DNA of 64,000 bases from JAEUIE01 sp047602475 (GCA_047602475.1 JASGHE010000005.1:124001-188000); one strand, 5' to 3'. Counted from the first letter of the stretch, positions 18,772 to 27,430 are shown. Translations and numbers: made by a program. The notes: generated by a model from the letters alone, not told the origin.

Positions 18772-19149
18772 ATGATGCCTGAATTTGCTGGGATGGAAGA
18801 CTGCAACACGATCATCGAAGCGGAGGGTGCGGCCAGCTTGTTGGCTTACTGGATTGATTCGGGGCCTTACCTCATACTGATAGGCAACATTCCGGTGGGG
18901 GCGTTCGGGCTTAACCTGACCGATGATTCCATCACCAGGCCCAGCGATACGCAACAACTCCTCGATGCCCATGCGTATGATGTGGCGCTGATTGCCTTCG
19001 AGATGATCCGTGCCAGGTTGAGCGAGAGCAACGACCCAGCCAGGCTCCGGGAAATGGCCAGGGCTGCGTGCCGACATGCCAGGCTACGGTTTCTGACGAC
19101 GCAGCGGATGAATGCGGTGATGAGCAAGAGCGGGCCGCCGCGGCGGTAG
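18772..19149 (+). CDS. Hypothetical protein
   Basis: A 125-residue protein that I do not recognise. Starts ATGATG at 18772 with GGGTGG just upstream. Composition is that of a soluble globular protein: an acidic N-terminal half (IIEAEGAASLLAYWIDSG) and a helical, Arg-rich C-terminal half (ARLREMARAACRHARLRF). No signal peptide or membrane span. It lies directly after the tRNA, a common place for integrated genes, but no integrase or direct repeat of the tRNA end is seen. Confidence 0.5.
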   Translation: MMPEFAGMEDCNTIIEAEGAASLLAYWIDSGPYLILIGNIPVGAFGLNLTDDSITRPSDTQQLLDAHAYDVALIAFEMIRARLSESNDPARLREMARAACRHARLRFLTTQRMNAVMSKSGPPRR

Positions 19150-19191
19150 GGGATTGTTTGGCTGCGTATCATTTATTAGCCTAATTGGGCT

Positions 19192-19314
19192 GTGCCACTG
19201 TGTGACAGCGCCATGTACCTTGAACCATATCACTGGACAGTCATCTCGCTGTCACACAGTGGAAGGGTGCAATCGCTGGAAGCACTGCGTGGCGAGTACA
19301 CCACGCAGTGGCAC
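19192..19314. repeat. R-A palindromic element, copy 1
   Basis: Two nested inverted repeats: GTGCCACTGTGTGACAGCG with CGCTGTCACACAGTGG, and GCACTGCGTGG with CCACGCAGTGGCAC, joined by AAGGGTGCAATCGCTGGAA. The same arrangement with scattered changes recurs at 27278. It occupies most of the gap before the AT-richer module. Confidence 0.8.
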
Positions 19315-19404
19315 GGTTCTTGAGGCATGCGCAGTGCTACCTTGCCATACTTGGCATCAAGTTTTTTGCAATACTTCCAGCCGTTCCTGAACTAAACTAC
19401 GGAG

Positions 19405-20340
19405 ATGGGGTACTACTTCGGCAGACGAAACCGCTGGCGACAATACAAGAGGAAGACTTCCTGTGGCGTGCCACATATCCGAAAACCGAAGAAAGTGACT
19501 GTTGATCGATTCGCTGTATGCACCACCTACGGTGGAATTGACGAAGACATCAAACAAGTCTTTTTTTGCATGGCTCCAAACATCCTCAGCCAAATTTTCA
19601 AGGATTATAAAGCCCAGCATGGCGAGAAGAAAGCTGAATACGCTCGTAGAGCTTACACCTCCTGGAAATCAGGCGAAGTTAAGATGACAGGTCAGATATG
19701 TGAACGCCTTCTAAACATCGTTCCGTCTTATCTCGATTTTGCGACCAAATACGATCTGCTTGGCAAGCTTTGGCGTAAGCAGAATAACACACTTTTTACT
19801 ATTACCCTAAATCCCTACTACGGCATTGAATCTGCTGTTGCAATACTCAACCAGTCATTTGCAAATTTAAAAGGTTCGAATATCCCTGATGCTGTCCTAG
19901 CAAGGCTTGACTGGCTTTCAGATGGTGACGGGGTTGCTGCCCAAGCTCTTTATGGCGAAATGCTCGAACGCGAATTCGTACTGACACAAGAAAACCTTCA
20001 CCATGAAATCAGCACAATGTTCAAGCTCTACCAGGATGTACCAACAACACTCCGGGTGACTGCCACTCAATCCTTGCAAGTACCTGGCGGAAAGGTTTTA
20101 ATAACTCTATCCCCTAACTACAACAAATACCCTCCTGGTTGGATTCCTCCCATGTCTACTGAGCAACCGAAGCAGCCTGGTGATGCACTACAGAAGGTAA
20201 ATCAAGAGCTTGCACCACCAATTCAGAACACAAATGATTTACTCGGCGAAGCTCTAAAGCGGATGACGCCAGAGAAACAATCTGAGGTGCTGGGTAAAGC
20301 AGCTGATGAAGCTCTGAGGCTTCAAGTTAAGGGCAGCTGA
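19405..20340 (+). CDS. Unknown protein, first gene of the CFI-box module
   Basis: A 311-residue protein not assignable by eye. The region is clearly AT-richer than its surroundings. Residues about 56-120 look helical (NILSQIFKDYKAQHGEKKAE; ICERLLNIVPSYLDFATKYD). Residues about 240-270 are a Pro-rich linker (PPGWIPPMSTEQPKQPG), and the tail is helical. ATG 19405 sits only a base or two after GGAG, so ATG 19570 is an alternative, though the frame upstream of 19570 reads like real protein. The stop at 20340 is followed at once by in-frame coding potential in another frame that leads into the next gene, so the two may be one protein split by an indel. Confidence 0.65.
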   Translation: MGYYFGRRNRWRQYKRKTSCGVPHIRKPKKVTVDRFAVCTTYGGIDEDIKQVFFCMAPNILSQIFKDYKAQHGEKKAEYARRAYTSWKSGEVKMTGQICERLLNIVPSYLDFATKYDLLGKLWRKQNNTLFTITLNPYYGIESAVAILNQSFANLKGSNIPDAVLARLDWLSDGDGVAAQALYGEMLEREFVLTQENLHHEISTMFKLYQDVPTTLRVTATQSLQVPGGKVLITLSPNYNKYPPGWIPPMSTEQPKQPGDALQKVNQELAPPIQNTNDLLGEALKRMTPEKQSEVLGKAADEALRLQVKGS

Positions 20341-20374
20341 GAACAAGATCGACCTTGATATTCTGAATGAAAAG

Positions 20375-20749
20375 ATGGATCAAGCTGCTCGATTCGCAAG
20401 GGAAGTGGCTAGTAATCCTGCTGCTCATGCGAAGCTTGAATCGGAACATAAGTCAAAGCAGGGTGACACACGGATCACTGTGCAGACTAAGCCCGAGAAG
20501 CCGATTGTAATCGAACAGAAAAAGCTTTGTTTTGTTGCTACAGTATGCTTTGGTGACATTGAACATCCCACAGTTGAAAAGCTTCGGCAGTTCCGGGACA
20601 ATGTGCTAGCCCAAAGCCCAGCTGGCCGGGCCTTTGTCTCTTGGTACTACGAGAATGGGCCATCGATTGCTAAAGGAGTTGAAAGATTCCCAGCATTAAA
20701 GCCTGTGATAAGATGGTTCCTTACTCTCGCCACTAAGAGGATTCGATAA
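20375..20749 (+). CDS. CFI-box-CTERM domain protein
   Basis: A 124-residue protein whose second half fits the CFI-box C-terminal domain: LCFVATVCFGDIEHPTVEKL (about residues 50-69), where the eponymous 'CFIATAAYG' segment is replaced by CFVATVCFG, then LRQFRDNVL, AGRAFVSWYY, and a hydrophobic end (PALKPVIRWFLTLA). In other bacteria this domain sits at the C-terminus of longer, often exported proteins and its role is undefined. The frame is open upstream of ATG 20375 for about 12 codons (AAENKIDLDILNEK), so it is probably the true C-terminal part of the protein encoded just upstream, with an indel near 20330. It overlaps the next gene by one base (TAATG). Confidence 0.65.
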   Translation: MDQAARFAREVASNPAAHAKLESEHKSKQGDTRITVQTKPEKPIVIEQKKLCFVATVCFGDIEHPTVEKLRQFRDNVLAQSPAGRAFVSWYYENGPSIAKGVERFPALKPVIRWFLTLATKRIR

Positions 20750-21039
20750 TGACAGAATCCCACTTTATCGCTCCTGAGCATCAAAAGATGTTTGATGATC
20801 TAATGAGCAGTGTCATTGATCAGGTGCAAGAGCACGGCTCTGACTCCGTCGCAAATAGTCTCGAAGAGTTAAGCACAGTTCTAAAAGAGAAACTAGTAGC
20901 AATTACAATAACTCCTGATGGTCAAGCATCTGAAGCCGCACTGCTAAAGATGACTGATGTCTTGGACGCTCAAGCGAAACATCTCAGGAATAACCCCACT
21001 CCCTCTAATGATTCTGAGTCTCTCCCTAATATTGGTTAG
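20749..21039 (+). CDS. Small acidic hypothetical protein, third gene of the CFI-box module
   Basis: A 96-residue, acidic, all-helical soluble protein with no recognisable domain. Its ATG at 20749 overlaps the stop of the CFI-box gene (TAATG), indicating translational coupling. Leu/Val heptad spacing in SLEELSTVLKEKLVAI suggests oligomerisation. It is followed by a 143-base element with terminal inverted repeats. Function unknown; likely works with the two upstream products. Confidence 0.6.
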   Translation: MTESHFIAPEHQKMFDDLMSSVIDQVQEHGSDSVANSLEELSTVLKEKLVAITITPDGQASEAALLKMTDVLDAQAKHLRNNPTPSNDSESLPNIG

Positions 21040-21044
21040 CTCAA

Positions 21045-21187
21045 GTGCCATAGTTTGCCGGTACGCCGGCCAGCCATTTTACGGTGACAGAATTATAAGG
21101 AATGGAATTGGACATGCCAGCAAACTCAGTCGAGCCGGTACTTTGATCACTGAAGCATAGTTAGTGGAGTACCACAAACTATGGCAC
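21045..21187. mobile_element. MITE-like element R-B with 13-bp terminal inverted repeats
   Basis: Perfect terminal repeats GTGCCATAGTTTG at 21045-21057 and CAAACTATGGCAC at 21175-21187 enclose 117 bases without a reading frame. No clear target duplication. A truncated left end sharing the TTGCCGGTACGCCGG part is at 26986. Non-autonomous element inferred from structure only. Confidence 0.6.
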
Positions 21188-21208
21188 CCAAATACACTCG
21201 ATAACTCC

Positions 21209-22600
21209 TTACAGCAACTCTCCAATCGGTGTCGAGTCATCCAGCACCTTTATTGGCCGATTCAGGTGGTCGTAGATCGTCAAATCAGTGTCGATGCCCA
21301 GCACTTGATAGACGGTCGCATGGATATTGGACGGAGTGACGGGGCGTTCGGCGGGGCGCATGCCGAGGCGGTCGGTGGCACCGATGACGTGGCCGCCTTT
21401 GACGCCGCCGCCGCCCATGAGGCAGAACATGGCGTCGCCCCAGTGATCTCGGCCGGGGGTGCCCATGCTTCCCGGTGCGCCGCCGTTGCCGCCATCGTTC
21501 ATTCTCGGCGTGCGGCTGAACTCGCCGCAGAGCATGACCAGCGTCGTATCGAGCATGCCCCGCTGATCGAGATCTTCAAACAGGGTGGCGACCGCTGAAT
21601 CGACCTGGGGCAGCAGGCTTTCGTAGCCTTTCTTGAGATCCCAGTGGTGATCCCAGCCGCCGAAATGGACCGTCACGAAGGTGGTTCCTGCTTCGACCAG
21701 TCGGCGGGCGAGCAGGGTGCTCTGTCCCCAGTTGTGTCGGCCATAGCGGTCACGCAGCCGGGGGTCTTCCTGGTTCAGATCAAAGGCAGTTCGGGCGGCG
21801 GTGCCGGTGATGAACTCGTACGCTTCCTGAGTGAAGCGATCCAGCACGCCGGCTTGACCGGTGTTCTCGAACTGTCGTTGCGATTGATCGAAGTGGCTGA
21901 CCAGCGTACGGCGATCTTCGAGCCGTTCCATCGTCAGGCCCTGGGCGAGGTTGAGATTCTGCACCTTGTAGCTCGGTGCGTTCGGGTCGCCGCCCGGCTG
22001 CATCGGGTTGAACTGATGCCCGAGGAAGTTCGCCCCGAAGTAGCCCGGCACCAGCCCAATGCTGGCTGCATATGGGACAGCAGCGTAGGCGGGCATGCCC
22101 TTGACCCGGGGGCCGACTTCCTTGGCTACGATGGAACCGAGGCTGGGGAACTTGCCGGCATTGTTCACTCCGTTGACGCCGAGGTCTTTGGTGGTCAGCA
22201 TCCGGTGGCCGCCGGAGAAGTGGTCGCCCGAATCGACATGCAGCGAACGGATGATCGAGAACTTGTCCATCACCCGTGCCTGCTTGGGGAACAGTTCCGT
22301 GATCTGGATGCCCGGCACGTTGGTCTTGATCGGCTTCCACAGGCCACGGTACTCGATGGGTGCCTGCGGCTTCATGTCGTACATATCGAGGTGGCTGGGC
22401 CCGCCATCGAGCCAGATGAGAATGACGGAGGTGTACTTCTTGCCGCTGGGCTTGGTTTTTGACTGTTCCCGTGCCTGCAACAGTTGTGGCAAGCCCATGG
22501 TGGCCATGCCTGTCATTCCGAGTTGCAGGAAGCTTCGCCGGGAGAGGCCGTCGCAATAGCCCTGGGTTCTGCCGAGATCAAGTCGGAACATGGGTTCCAT
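21209..22600 (-). CDS. DUF1501 protein (Tat-exported, sulfatase-like fold)
   Basis: A 463-residue exported protein of the DUF1501 family, highly expanded in planctomycetes and distantly related to alkaline phosphatase/sulfatase enzymes. A twin-arginine signal is present (SRRSFLQLG, residues 21-29). The family's metal-site signature appears as WLDGGPSHLDMYDMKP (about 62-77), then HFSGGHRML and the late CGEFSRTPRMN and GRDHWGDAMFC. Two starts are close: ATG 22600 or ATG 22591 (MFRLDLG). These genes normally pair with a DUF1549/DUF1553 gene; none adjoins this copy. The reaction is unknown; roles in degrading complex organic polymers are proposed. Confidence 0.88.
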   Translation of the reverse strand: MEPMFRLDLGRTQGYCDGLSRRSFLQLGMTGMATMGLPQLLQAREQSKTKPSGKKYTSVILIWLDGGPSHLDMYDMKPQAPIEYRGLWKPIKTNVPGIQITELFPKQARVMDKFSIIRSLHVDSGDHFSGGHRMLTTKDLGVNGVNNAGKFPSLGSIVAKEVGPRVKGMPAYAAVPYAASIGLVPGYFGANFLGHQFNPMQPGGDPNAPSYKVQNLNLAQGLTMERLEDRRTLVSHFDQSQRQFENTGQAGVLDRFTQEAYEFITGTAARTAFDLNQEDPRLRDRYGRHNWGQSTLLARRLVEAGTTFVTVHFGGWDHHWDLKKGYESLLPQVDSAVATLFEDLDQRGMLDTTLVMLCGEFSRTPRMNDGGNGGAPGSMGTPGRDHWGDAMFCLMGGGGVKGGHVIGATDRLGMRPAERPVTPSNIHATVYQVLGIDTDLTIYDHLNRPIKVLDDSTPIGELL

Positions 22601-22787
22601 CCTTCGCAGTAGGTCGGTGGCAAGGGGAACGAGCTAAGAAGCAGGGTGGGAAACTGGCAGGAGAATGGTAGTTTACCTGATGGCTGGGGGAATTCCAAGG
22701 GTTATTGAGTTGGTTGGGGGAAAGTATCTGGTAGTGCTGCCAATTGCGCATCGCTCATTATCAGTATTGGGGTTATGTATGATTGTT

Positions 22788-22983
22788 AGCCCCTGATAAG
22801 GGGCGACCCGGTGGTAGCTGGCTGCGCAGCTGCCAGTTAAGCGGGAGTTGGAAGTCAGAGCCCCGTAGGGGCGATTGGAACGTGTGCACTATCCAATCGC
22901 CCCTACGGGGCTCTGATGTTTGCTTACTCCCTACTGGCAGCTAACGCTGCCAGCTACTGCCCGGTCGCCCCTTATCAGGGGCT
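22788..22983. repeat. P-family 196-bp nested palindrome, copy 1
   Basis: A near-perfect long palindrome made of three nested arm pairs: AGCCCCTGATAAGGGGCGAC with its complement at the right end, a middle pair around GTAGCTGGC / GCCAGCTAC that itself contains small hairpins, and a central pair AGAGCCCCGTAGGGGCGATT with its complement. The rest of the 537-base gap between 22601 and 23137 shows no gene. A second copy lies at 27039. Could be a MITE or a structured transcript. Confidence 0.85.
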
Positions 22984-23137
22984 TCAATCCGGAAGGAATG
23001 TCTTCGGACCCATTCGAGTACTGTTAGAAGAAGGAACGTAGCGCTCATGGCCAACTGCTCTATCCATCAGTTCACTTCGCTCGGCAGATATAGAATTAAC
23101 CACGACGTAGCTGCCAGTTGTTTATGGACTTATTCTG

Positions 23138-25204
23138 ATGCGTTTCTGCTGTCTGCTTGTTGCTACTTGTTGTCTGACATGGCCTATTGTGGCCAAGGAT
23201 CAGCAACATTCACCGATTCTTCAAGTACGACATGAACCCGTTCAGCCCAAGCCCGGAGAAGTGGTGCTGCTGACGGCGAAGTTGGCGGCAGGCACCACCA
23301 AAGCCACGCTGAAGTTGCAGGCCGTCGCCCCGGGGAAGTATGTTCGTAAGAGCGATCCGAGTTACGAGAAGGACTGGATCGACCTGCCGATGCGTGATGA
23401 TGGCAAGGAAGGTGATGTCATCGCCGCGGATGGGGTATTCACTGTTCGTGTTCCTGCCACCTTTCAACAGCATCGCTGGCTGTTACGGTATCGGATCGTG
23501 GCTATCGATGGTGAAGGAAAAACAGTCAATCTGCCCGCCGATGAAACTTGCCCCAACTACGCCTGGTGGTGCGATGCTGGCCCAGCGGCATGGAATGGTT
23601 CTCGCAGACCGGGCAAAACTCCCTCGACGACGTACTCTTCGGAGTTCCTCGGTACGTTGCAAACACTCCACCTGTTGGCAAAGTTAGAAGATGTAGAGAA
23701 GTCCCAATGGGATGGTAACGCCCATCGACAGAAGCAACAGGGGACGATTGTCTACCGAGGCATTGTTTATGATCACATTCAATTCAGCAACCGAGGGCAG
23801 GGGAGCGCTCACATCTCAGGCAAGAACAAGTGGAGCCTGAAGTTCAACCATGGTCATGATCTGCCGTTTGTCGATCATGATGGCGTGCCGTTCCCTGAGT
23901 TATGCAGCAGTTTGAATCTCAACCCCGGTGGCTCGACTCCACACCTGCCCGTGCATCGGGGCATCTCCGGTATGGATGAAGTATTGTCGATGCGGGCCTA
24001 TCGCCTGGCCGGCGTTCCCAGTTCCCCGGCCACTTGGGTACAGTGGCGTGTCGTGGATCGTCCCGACGAGGTGAATGCCAAGGATCAGTATCAGGGCGAC
24101 CTCTGGGGCCTGTACGTGGCTATGGGGGATATGAAACCGAAGCTGCTCTTTGATAGCAAACATCCTGATGGCCTGACCGTCAGCACACAAAGCGGCATCA
24201 AGCATACGCCACATGATATGACGGAAGGCCCCAAGCTCTGGGAGAAGTTCCTCGCCGGGATGCGATCCAACCCGAAGGAAGAGTGGTGGAGGGAGAACCT
24301 CGATCTGTCGGCTTACTACAGCTTCCACGCCATGAACCGGCTGCTGGGCAACGTCGATCTGCGGCCTGATGGCAACCATGGTTACTTTCGTCATGCTGAT
24401 GGCCACTGGGCCCCCATTCCGTGGGACAACGACATGATGTTCGTTCCTCGTCAGCATCAGCCCGGTTACATCGAGGCGATTGGTTGCCTCAACCATCCGA
24501 AAATTGCTATCGAGTACCGTAACCGGGCGAGGGAAGTCCTCGACCTCTTCGCTGCTGATAAAAGCAAGAACGGCGGACAGATCGGACAACTGACCTCAGA
24601 CCTGGGCGCGGCACTGACGCCTAAAGGTTACAAGGTCGATTGGCCCAGCCTCGATGCAGCCCTGTGGGATCAGCATCCCAGGATGAACCAGAAAGGAACC
24701 TACTTCGTCAACCCTACCGTCTCTGATCACTTTGGTGGGCAATGGAAGCGTACCCTGAGCAGCAATGACTTCGCAGGCTTCTGCAAGTACATTATCGACT
24801 TCTGCACCGACTCACGTCCCACCAAGAACTACGCCCCCAACGATGGCGACCAACGCGGCTATGGTTGGGGTTACCTGGCACACGAGGCGAAGGACGAGAA
24901 GATTCCCGGTACGCCGACGGTGGAACGACTGCCAGGCAAGCTTTATCAGTTCAAGGCGTCGGCCTTCGTCTCTTCTGTCGGCCATCAGCCTACAGTACTG
25001 GAATGGCGGGTCGGTCGCATCGCTCAGCGTGGGTGGTACGAACTGGCTGATCATTGGCGGAAAGAGGCGGCTTCAGGTCAGGAGATGAGCATTCCTGCTG
25101 AAGTCTTCAAAGAGCGAGGCGAGTACCGTGTCCGTGCAAGATGGCGAGACACTACCGGCCGCTGTGGCCACTGGAGTTCACCGGTTGAGGTGAAGGTGGA
25201 GTAA
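23138..25204 (+). CDS. Secreted CotH-kinase-like protein
   Basis: A 688-residue exported protein. N-terminal signal MRFCCLLVATCCLTWPIVA, then a beta-sandwich region (about 25-130) ending in GDVIAADGVFTVRVP. The core has features of the CotH family: IQFSNRGQGSAHISGKNKW near residue 215, matching the 'iR.rG.ss...K.swk' segment, and GNVDLRPDGNHGYF followed by APIPWDNDMMF (about 405-433), matching the conserved N.D.H.N / PWDxD catalytic region. CotH proteins are atypical kinases linked to spore coats in Bacillus; the bacterial surface versions are uncharacterised. The C-terminal 100 residues form another beta-domain. ATG 23138 lacks a strong ribosome site. Confidence 0.75.
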   Translation: MRFCCLLVATCCLTWPIVAKDQQHSPILQVRHEPVQPKPGEVVLLTAKLAAGTTKATLKLQAVAPGKYVRKSDPSYEKDWIDLPMRDDGKEGDVIAADGVFTVRVPATFQQHRWLLRYRIVAIDGEGKTVNLPADETCPNYAWWCDAGPAAWNGSRRPGKTPSTTYSSEFLGTLQTLHLLAKLEDVEKSQWDGNAHRQKQQGTIVYRGIVYDHIQFSNRGQGSAHISGKNKWSLKFNHGHDLPFVDHDGVPFPELCSSLNLNPGGSTPHLPVHRGISGMDEVLSMRAYRLAGVPSSPATWVQWRVVDRPDEVNAKDQYQGDLWGLYVAMGDMKPKLLFDSKHPDGLTVSTQSGIKHTPHDMTEGPKLWEKFLAGMRSNPKEEWWRENLDLSAYYSFHAMNRLLGNVDLRPDGNHGYFRHADGHWAPIPWDNDMMFVPRQHQPGYIEAIGCLNHPKIAIEYRNRAREVLDLFAADKSKNGGQIGQLTSDLGAALTPKGYKVDWPSLDAALWDQHPRMNQKGTYFVNPTVSDHFGGQWKRTLSSNDFAGFCKYIIDFCTDSRPTKNYAPNDGDQRGYGWGYLAHEAKDEKIPGTPTVERLPGKLYQFKASAFVSSVGHQPTVLEWRVGRIAQRGWYELADHWRKEAASGQEMSIPAEVFKERGEYRVRARWRDTTGRCGHWSSPVEVKVE

Positions 25205-25346
25205 CGGACCTGGTTATTCTCTCCCCCTTGGTAAGGGAAGGAGTAATGCAAATAGATTCACTGTTTCGTGGAAGAATTACTCTGGCATAAACTAACCCAG
25301 TGCGGGTAGCATGAAGAACGTATCGAGATGCATTGAGGCCAGTGCC

Positions 25347-26389
25347 ATGTTGAAACCGACCTCTTCCGTTGTGCTGTTCATTTTGATGTTGAACTCAGCA
25401 GTTCATGCGGATGAACCCGCTCCACTCGCGCCTGCTTCCCGGCTGCGGGCGGTTCAGGCGGTGGATCGAGGCATCAGTTATATCCAGACAGAAAGCGCCT
25501 CCTGGCAGAAGACACGCAAGTGTGCCGCCTGTCATCATGTGCCGATGCCTTTGTGGGCCATGAACGAAGCGGAGAAGCAGGGCTACACAATCGACAAGAA
25601 GTTCGTCAACGATTCGTTCGATTCGGTGATGGGAAGCGTCGAGAACCTCATCGCCACCAAAGTGATATTCGGCCCTAAAGATCCTCCCGATCCTCGTCTG
25701 GAAGGGAAGGGGCTCAACATTGGAGCAGCTTTCCTCTGCGTTACCGCTCAATCGATGCCGACATTGACCAAGGGCCAAAAGGAAAGCGTCAACTCTCTCT
25801 TAGAGGATATTATCAAGAGGCAGCAGCCTAATGGTTCCTGGCTGAATGTCGATAGCCGCGCACGATTCTCGAAAGCTATGCAACCGATGCCCTGTGGGTA
25901 ACCATGGCATTGCAGAGCAAAGTGGGCAACGCCTCAAAGGAACGACAGGACACTCTCAACAAAGCAGTGAACTGGCTGAAGGAGACGAAACTACCTGACA
26001 GTCATCAAGGCAAGGTGTTCACGATCCTGTTGAAACTGGGAACGGGCAGCACTCGGAAAGAGGTTCAGCCCCTGCTGGACGAACTCCTGGCGATGCAACA
26101 AAGCGACGGCGGTTGGCGGCAAACCAGCCAGATGACCAGCGACGCCTATGCCACAGGCCAGTCGCTCTATGTTCTCTCGCTGGCCGGCTACAACGCCGAT
26201 CATCCTGGAATCCAAAAAGCCATCGAGTTCCTGACGAGCAATCAAAAGCCCGACGGAAGCTGGCCGATGGTAGCCCGCCGCGCCGCGGATGATCAACCTG
26301 CGAAGTTGTTGACGCCCATCACCTGTGCCGCTGGTTCCTGGGCGGTGTTGGGGTTGGCGAGGGTTGTTCCGAGGAAGGAAGCGAAGTAA
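25347..26389 (+). CDS. Secreted terpene-cyclase-fold protein with CxxCHH motif, frameshifted
   Basis: Exported alpha/alpha-toroid protein. Start taken at ATG 25347 (GAGG, spacing 8) giving the signal MLKPTSSVVLFILMLNSAVHA; ATG 25311 is an alternative. Prenyltransferase/squalene-oxidase repeats are visible (RQQPNGSWL, MQQSDGGWRQT, SNQKPDGSWP). CAACHHVPMPLW near residue 60 has a CxxCH haem-attachment pattern, as in many planctomycete relatives. The frame changes at about 25855: in the second frame TILESYATDALWVTMALQSK reads straight through a stop that occurs in the first. No hopanoid pathway gene is nearby, so a structural or redox role is as likely as cyclisation. Confidence 0.75.
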
Positions 26390-26451
26390 GGAGACTGTGT
26401 GGCACCATCGTTGTGTGCCACACAGCCGAGCTTGGTGAACCCGTCCCAACC

Positions 26452-26790
26452 TTAGTGCTTCGTTTGTAGAAACCGACGGCCAAACAGTTCGTTGATGACT
26501 GCGATAAAGCAGGCTTTGCCTGATGGATCAAATTCAACGACGATAATTTGTGTGTAGAACTTATCGCTGAAGAGCACCATCTCCCACGCCTGTGCCTCGC
26601 CTTTAGAGAAGTGCAAGATAGGCTCGTCCACTGGCTTGCCAAGCATCTTGATGATCGCCGCCCGATCCATCCCCAACTCAAGATCGGAGCCCATCACCTT
26701 CCTTGCCCCGAAATAGACCATCACCGCCAAGAGCAGAATGGCGAGTATCGCCAGGGCTTTGAAGTTCAGGAATCGGTTGCGAAGTGTCAT
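26452..26790 (-). CDS. Small membrane-anchored protein, BamE/SmpA-like end
   Basis: From ATG 26790 this is 112 residues with one membrane helix (ALAILAILLLAVMVYFGA, about 12-29). The rest includes LELGMDRAAIIKMLGKP, which resembles the 'G.s..qv...lG.P' opening of SmpA/BamE-like domains, followed by strands WEMVLFSDK and IIVVEFDPSGKACF that fit such a small alpha+beta fold. Longer starts up to 26964 add only Arg-rich sequence without character. Function unknown. Confidence 0.55.
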   Translation of the reverse strand: MTLRNRFLNFKALAILAILLLAVMVYFGARKVMGSDLELGMDRAAIIKMLGKPVDEPILHFSKGEAQAWEMVLFSDKFYTQIIVVEFDPSGKACFIAVINELFGRRFLQTKH

Positions 26791-26985
26791 GTTCAATAGG
26801 GTGAAATGTCGTTGGCCGAACTGTACTGTGGATACCGTCGATCCGTCGTCTCTTGAACGAGATGGTAGAATCGAACGAACCGCCGGCAGCCAGCGAAGAA
26901 GAGGATCGAGAAGAGGGCGAAGGCGATGGGTTGCATGGAGGGCCTGACTATTAAACAGAATCATGATACCTGAATTGGAGCTGGG

Positions 26986-27010
26986 GTGCCATATTTTGCC
27001 GGTACGCCGG
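26986..27010. repeat. R-B element, truncated left end
   Basis: GTGCCATATTTTGCCGGTAC followed by GCCGG matches the left end of the element at 21045 with one change. No right-hand terminal repeat follows; a P-family palindrome starts 29 bases later. Confidence 0.6.
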
Positions 27011-27038
27011 ATAACTATGCTGCGGTGAGTCGATTTTC

Positions 27039-27235
27039 AGCCCCTGTTAAGGGGCGACCCGGAAGTAGCTGGCTGCGAAGCTGCCAGTCAAATGCGATGG
27101 TGCCTGAAGAGCCCCGGATGGGGCGATTGGAAGGTGGGCCACATCCCAATCGCCCCATCCGGGGCTCTGTTGTTTATTCATCCCTTTCTGGCAGCTGCGC
27201 TGCCAGCTACTACCGGGTCGCCCCCTTCGGGGGCT
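27039..27235. repeat. P-family 197-bp nested palindrome, copy 2
   Basis: Same architecture as the copy at 22788: AGCCCCTGTTAAGGGGCGAC at the left, central AGAGCCCCGGATGGGGCGATT with its complement (21 bases, shown here only to its ends), middle CTGGCAGC arms, and CGGGTCGCCC at the right. Arm changes between copies are mostly compensated on the opposite arm. Confidence 0.85.
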
Positions 27236-27277
27236 GGTGAGTCTCAGAACGGGTTTCATAGCCGAGTAGGGTTGACC

Positions 27278-27419
27278 GTGCCACTGTGTGACAGCGCCAG
27301 GGGCAATGATGCCCTTTACTCAACAGTCGTCTCACTGTCACGCAGTGGAAGGGTGCAACCGCTAGAGGCACTGCGTGGTGAGTACCTTGCTGGTGATTTG
27401 AAACTGGTTCAGTGCCACT
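27278..27419. repeat. R-A palindromic element, copy 2
   Basis: GTGCCACTGTGTGACAGCG and CACTGTCACGCAGTGGAAGG, then GCACTGCGTGGTGAGTACC, align with the copy at 19192 with scattered substitutions. The right-hand arm is degenerate. Together with R-B, P2 and R-A2 the whole 641 bases between the BamE-like gene start (26790) and 27430 hold no convincing gene. Confidence 0.75.
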
Positions 27420-27430
27420 CTGGTGATCAT

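Noticed and set aside
18670..19077. Minus-strand frame of 135 codons after the tRNA
   Set aside because: Overlaps a more protein-like plus frame and runs into the tRNA gene; low-quality composition.
18607..19149. tRNA-borne genomic island attachment site
   Set aside because: No integrase gene and no direct repeat of the tRNA 3' end found in the following 10 kb by eye.
21644..22559. Plus-strand frames opposite the DUF1501 gene
   Set aside because: Shadows of a gene with Tat signal and family motifs.
23047..23235. Plus-strand frame of 62 codons before the CotH-like gene
   Set aside because: Overlaps the CotH signal peptide in another frame; no ribosome site.
25850..25904. Programmed ribosomal frameshifting as explanation for split genes
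   Set aside because: No slippery heptamer with downstream structure is seen, and indels occur in unrelated genes and in both directions, so sequence error is simpler.
26397..26440. Sigma-54 promoter-like TGGCACC-ATCG-TTGTG
   Set aside because: Lies in a small inverted repeat between two gene ends (convergent), with no gene start downstream.
22788..27235. CRISPR array
   Set aside because: The repeats are two distant palindromes, not regularly spaced direct repeats with spacers; no cas gene in the window.
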